Assembly (NCBI RefSeq): GCF_029278605.1
Contig: NZ_CP119574.1
Location: forward strand, 248,001-312,000
DNA length: 64,000 nt
Direction of reading: 5' to 3'
Origin: Cupriavidus sp. WKF15
Lineage (GTDB): Bacteria > Pseudomonadota > Gammaproteobacteria > Burkholderiales > Burkholderiaceae
The position numbers and the translations under genes were made by a program. Of the stretch, positions 62,751 to 64,000 are shown piece after piece (position 1 is the first letter of the stretch; each line of letters opens with the position of its first letter). Below the pieces are notes generated by a model. That model saw nothing but the letters and a program-made list of their open reading frames with translations. It was not told the DNA's origin and did no database searches.

Positions 62751-64000
62751 ATGAAACTCGCCGAATATACCGCCCTTGACGGCATGGGGCTGCATCACCT
62801 CATCGCTACGCGGGAAGTGACTGCAATGGAAGTGGCGCAAGCCGCATTGTCTGCCATCGAGGCGGCTAATCCCCAGGTAAACGCTGTGCTCGATTACTGG
62901 CCCGACGAGGCTGAGATACAGTCCGCCAGCATCATGCGCGCCGATCCGAGACCGCTCGGCGGCGTGCCGTTTCTCCTCAAGGATCTCGGCGTCAGTATGC
63001 AGGGACGCAGGAGCGAAATGTGCAGTCGTCTGGCGATGGGAACCATCGCAAAGGAAGACTCGTACGTGATGACGAGCTTCCGTCACGCAGGCCTGATTAC
63101 GCTCGGGCGCACAACCATGCCGGAACTGGCGGTCAGCACGACGACCGAACCCGCGCTGTACGGCCCTACGAGGAACCCCTGGAGTCTGCAACATGGCGCG
63201 GGCGGATCGAGCGGGGGAGCAGCTGCGGCGGTGGCCGCCGGTATGGTTCCCATTGCGCATGCGACGGACGGAGGCGGATCGATACGGGTGCCGGCCTCCT
63301 GCAACGGGCTCTTCGGTCTGAAACCGACCAGGGGCCGCGTGTCGAACGGTCCCTACGTGGACGAAGTGTGGAATGGTCTGGGCGTGCATTTTGCCGTGAG
63401 CCGGACTGTGCGAGACAGTGCTGCGCTGCTTGATGCGATCCACGGCGGCGGCGTGGGCGATCCCTACTACATTGCCCCACCCAAAGCCAGCTATCTATCC
63501 GAGATCCGGCAACAGCCGGGAAATCTGAAGATCGGGTTCATGGTGAATCCATTAAATGCCGCACGTACTGACACGCGGGTCGCTGACGCTTTGAGTAAGG
63601 TGGCAAGGACACTTGAGACCCTGGGTCATCATGTCCATGAGGTAGCGCCAGATTTGGGAGTGAGCTGGGATGCCTTTGTGCAATGCAATGCGCAAATCTG
63701 GGCTGCCAACGCGGCGCTCCGGATCAACGGCATTGCCGCAGCCACCGGACGAACGGTGGATGAAAAACAACTTGAACCCGCAACGCTCGCGCTCTATCGA
63801 TACGGCATTGAGATTGGCGCCGTAGAGCTCCTGTCGGCATTGCAAGTCAGAAATACGGTCACACGGGCGCTGGGTAGGTTCTTCGGCGACTACGACGTTC
63901 TGCTGACACCGACGCTACCCGGACTTCCACCTCAAATTGGCGAATACAACCGGGTAGAAACGTCCGTGGATGGGCTTGGCTGGATCGCACACGTTTTTGA
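62751..64000 (+). CDS. amidase-signature family protein, 3' end outside window
   Basis: Amidase using a Ser-cisSer-Lys triad, at least 416 residues visible and running off the window. The lysine is in GVPFLLKDLGV near 82, the cis-Ser in GAGGSSGGAAAAVAAG near 155, and the nucleophile Ser in DGGGSIRVPASCNG near 178. GAAAGAGAACGTCC precedes ATG 62751. Such enzymes hydrolyse a wide range of amides, including those in hydantoin and pyrimidine catabolism. It fits a pathway with the carbamoylase and creatininase-family enzyme upstream. Confidence 0.88.
   Translation, partial: MKLAEYTALDGMGLHHLIATREVTAMEVAQAALSAIEAANPQVNAVLDYWPDEAEIQSASIMRADPRPLGGVPFLLKDLGVSMQGRRSEMCSRLAMGTIAKEDSYVMTSFRHAGLITLGRTTMPELAVSTTTEPALYGPTRNPWSLQHGAGGSSGGAAAAVAAGMVPIAHATDGGGSIRVPASCNGLFGLKPTRGRVSNGPYVDEVWNGLGVHFAVSRTVRDSAALLDAIHGGGVGDPYYIAPPKASYLSEIRQQPGNLKIGFMVNPLNAARTDTRVADALSKVARTLETLGHHVHEVAPDLGVSWDAFVQCNAQIWAANAALRINGIAAATGRTVDEKQLEPATLALYRYGIEIGAVELLSALQVRNTVTRALGRFFGDYDVLLTPTLPGLPPQIGEYNRVETSVDGLGWIAHVF

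Overview
The window is GC-rich, compact bacterial DNA that looks like a Burkholderiales chromosome 2 or megaplasmid (Cupriavidus/Ralstonia-like). I base this on gene content: many LysR/TetR/MarR/Rrf2/HxlR regulators beside catabolic operons, a fused indolepyruvate ferredoxin oxidoreductase, a 3-hydroxybenzoate/gentisate operon and an RND efflux system. The genus is an inference. I saw no rRNA, tRNA or CRISPR array.

Layout. 1-6.5 kb: the end of an MFS transporter, a large indolepyruvate oxidoreductase and a lone LysR gene. 6.7-11.3 kb: threonine aldolase, tautomerase and an EamA exporter with a LysR gene, plus a decayed second copy of the aldolase start and tautomerase. 11.5-16 kb: a TetR gene, an atypical SDR with an HCCA-isomerase-like protein, a quinone-oxidoreductase-like MDR and a secreted epoxide hydrolase; a perfect palindrome separates the divergent units. 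16-21 kb: mobile debris. It holds two small genes with SD-sequestering double-hairpin leaders, two hypothetical genes, a frameshifted UvrD-like helicase, a truncated DUF1173-like gene, a group II intron fragment inside a broken tyrosine recombinase, a 28-bp palindrome and a LysR remnant. 21-28 kb: a second epoxide hydrolase with cupin and Ohr, a broken two-component system, an aromatic-aldehyde dehydrogenase and an Rrf2 regulator. 28-37 kb: a complete RND tripartite pump with an MFS gene and a divergent HxlR regulator. 37-41 kb: alpha/beta hydrolases, intact and broken, a MarR gene and a nitrilase fragment. 40.5-43 kb: an NDH-2-like flavoprotein and an aromatic-acid MFS transporter.

44.5-52.3 kb is the clearest pathway: uptake of 3-hydroxybenzoate (MFS), 6-hydroxylation to gentisate, ring cleavage, isomerisation of maleylpyruvate, hydrolysis of fumarylpyruvate to fumarate and pyruvate, and a class I fumarase, with a divergent LysR regulator. 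52.3-55 kb holds a flavoprotein dehydrogenase facing a small secreted protein, a cupin and an AhpD-like protein; both promoters carry the same operator, TAACTACG-N11-CGTAGTTA (one copy with one mismatch). 56-64 kb is an uncharacterised amide/ureide catabolic cluster: LysR, two related MFS transporters, a creatininase-family protein, RidA, an M20 carbamoylase and an amidase cut by the window end.

The region is unusually rich in partial duplicates: extra pieces of Ohr, NodT, cupin, LysR, threonine aldolase, tautomerase and alpha/beta hydrolases sit between intact operons. This suggests repeated duplication, deletion and decay in an accessory catabolic region.
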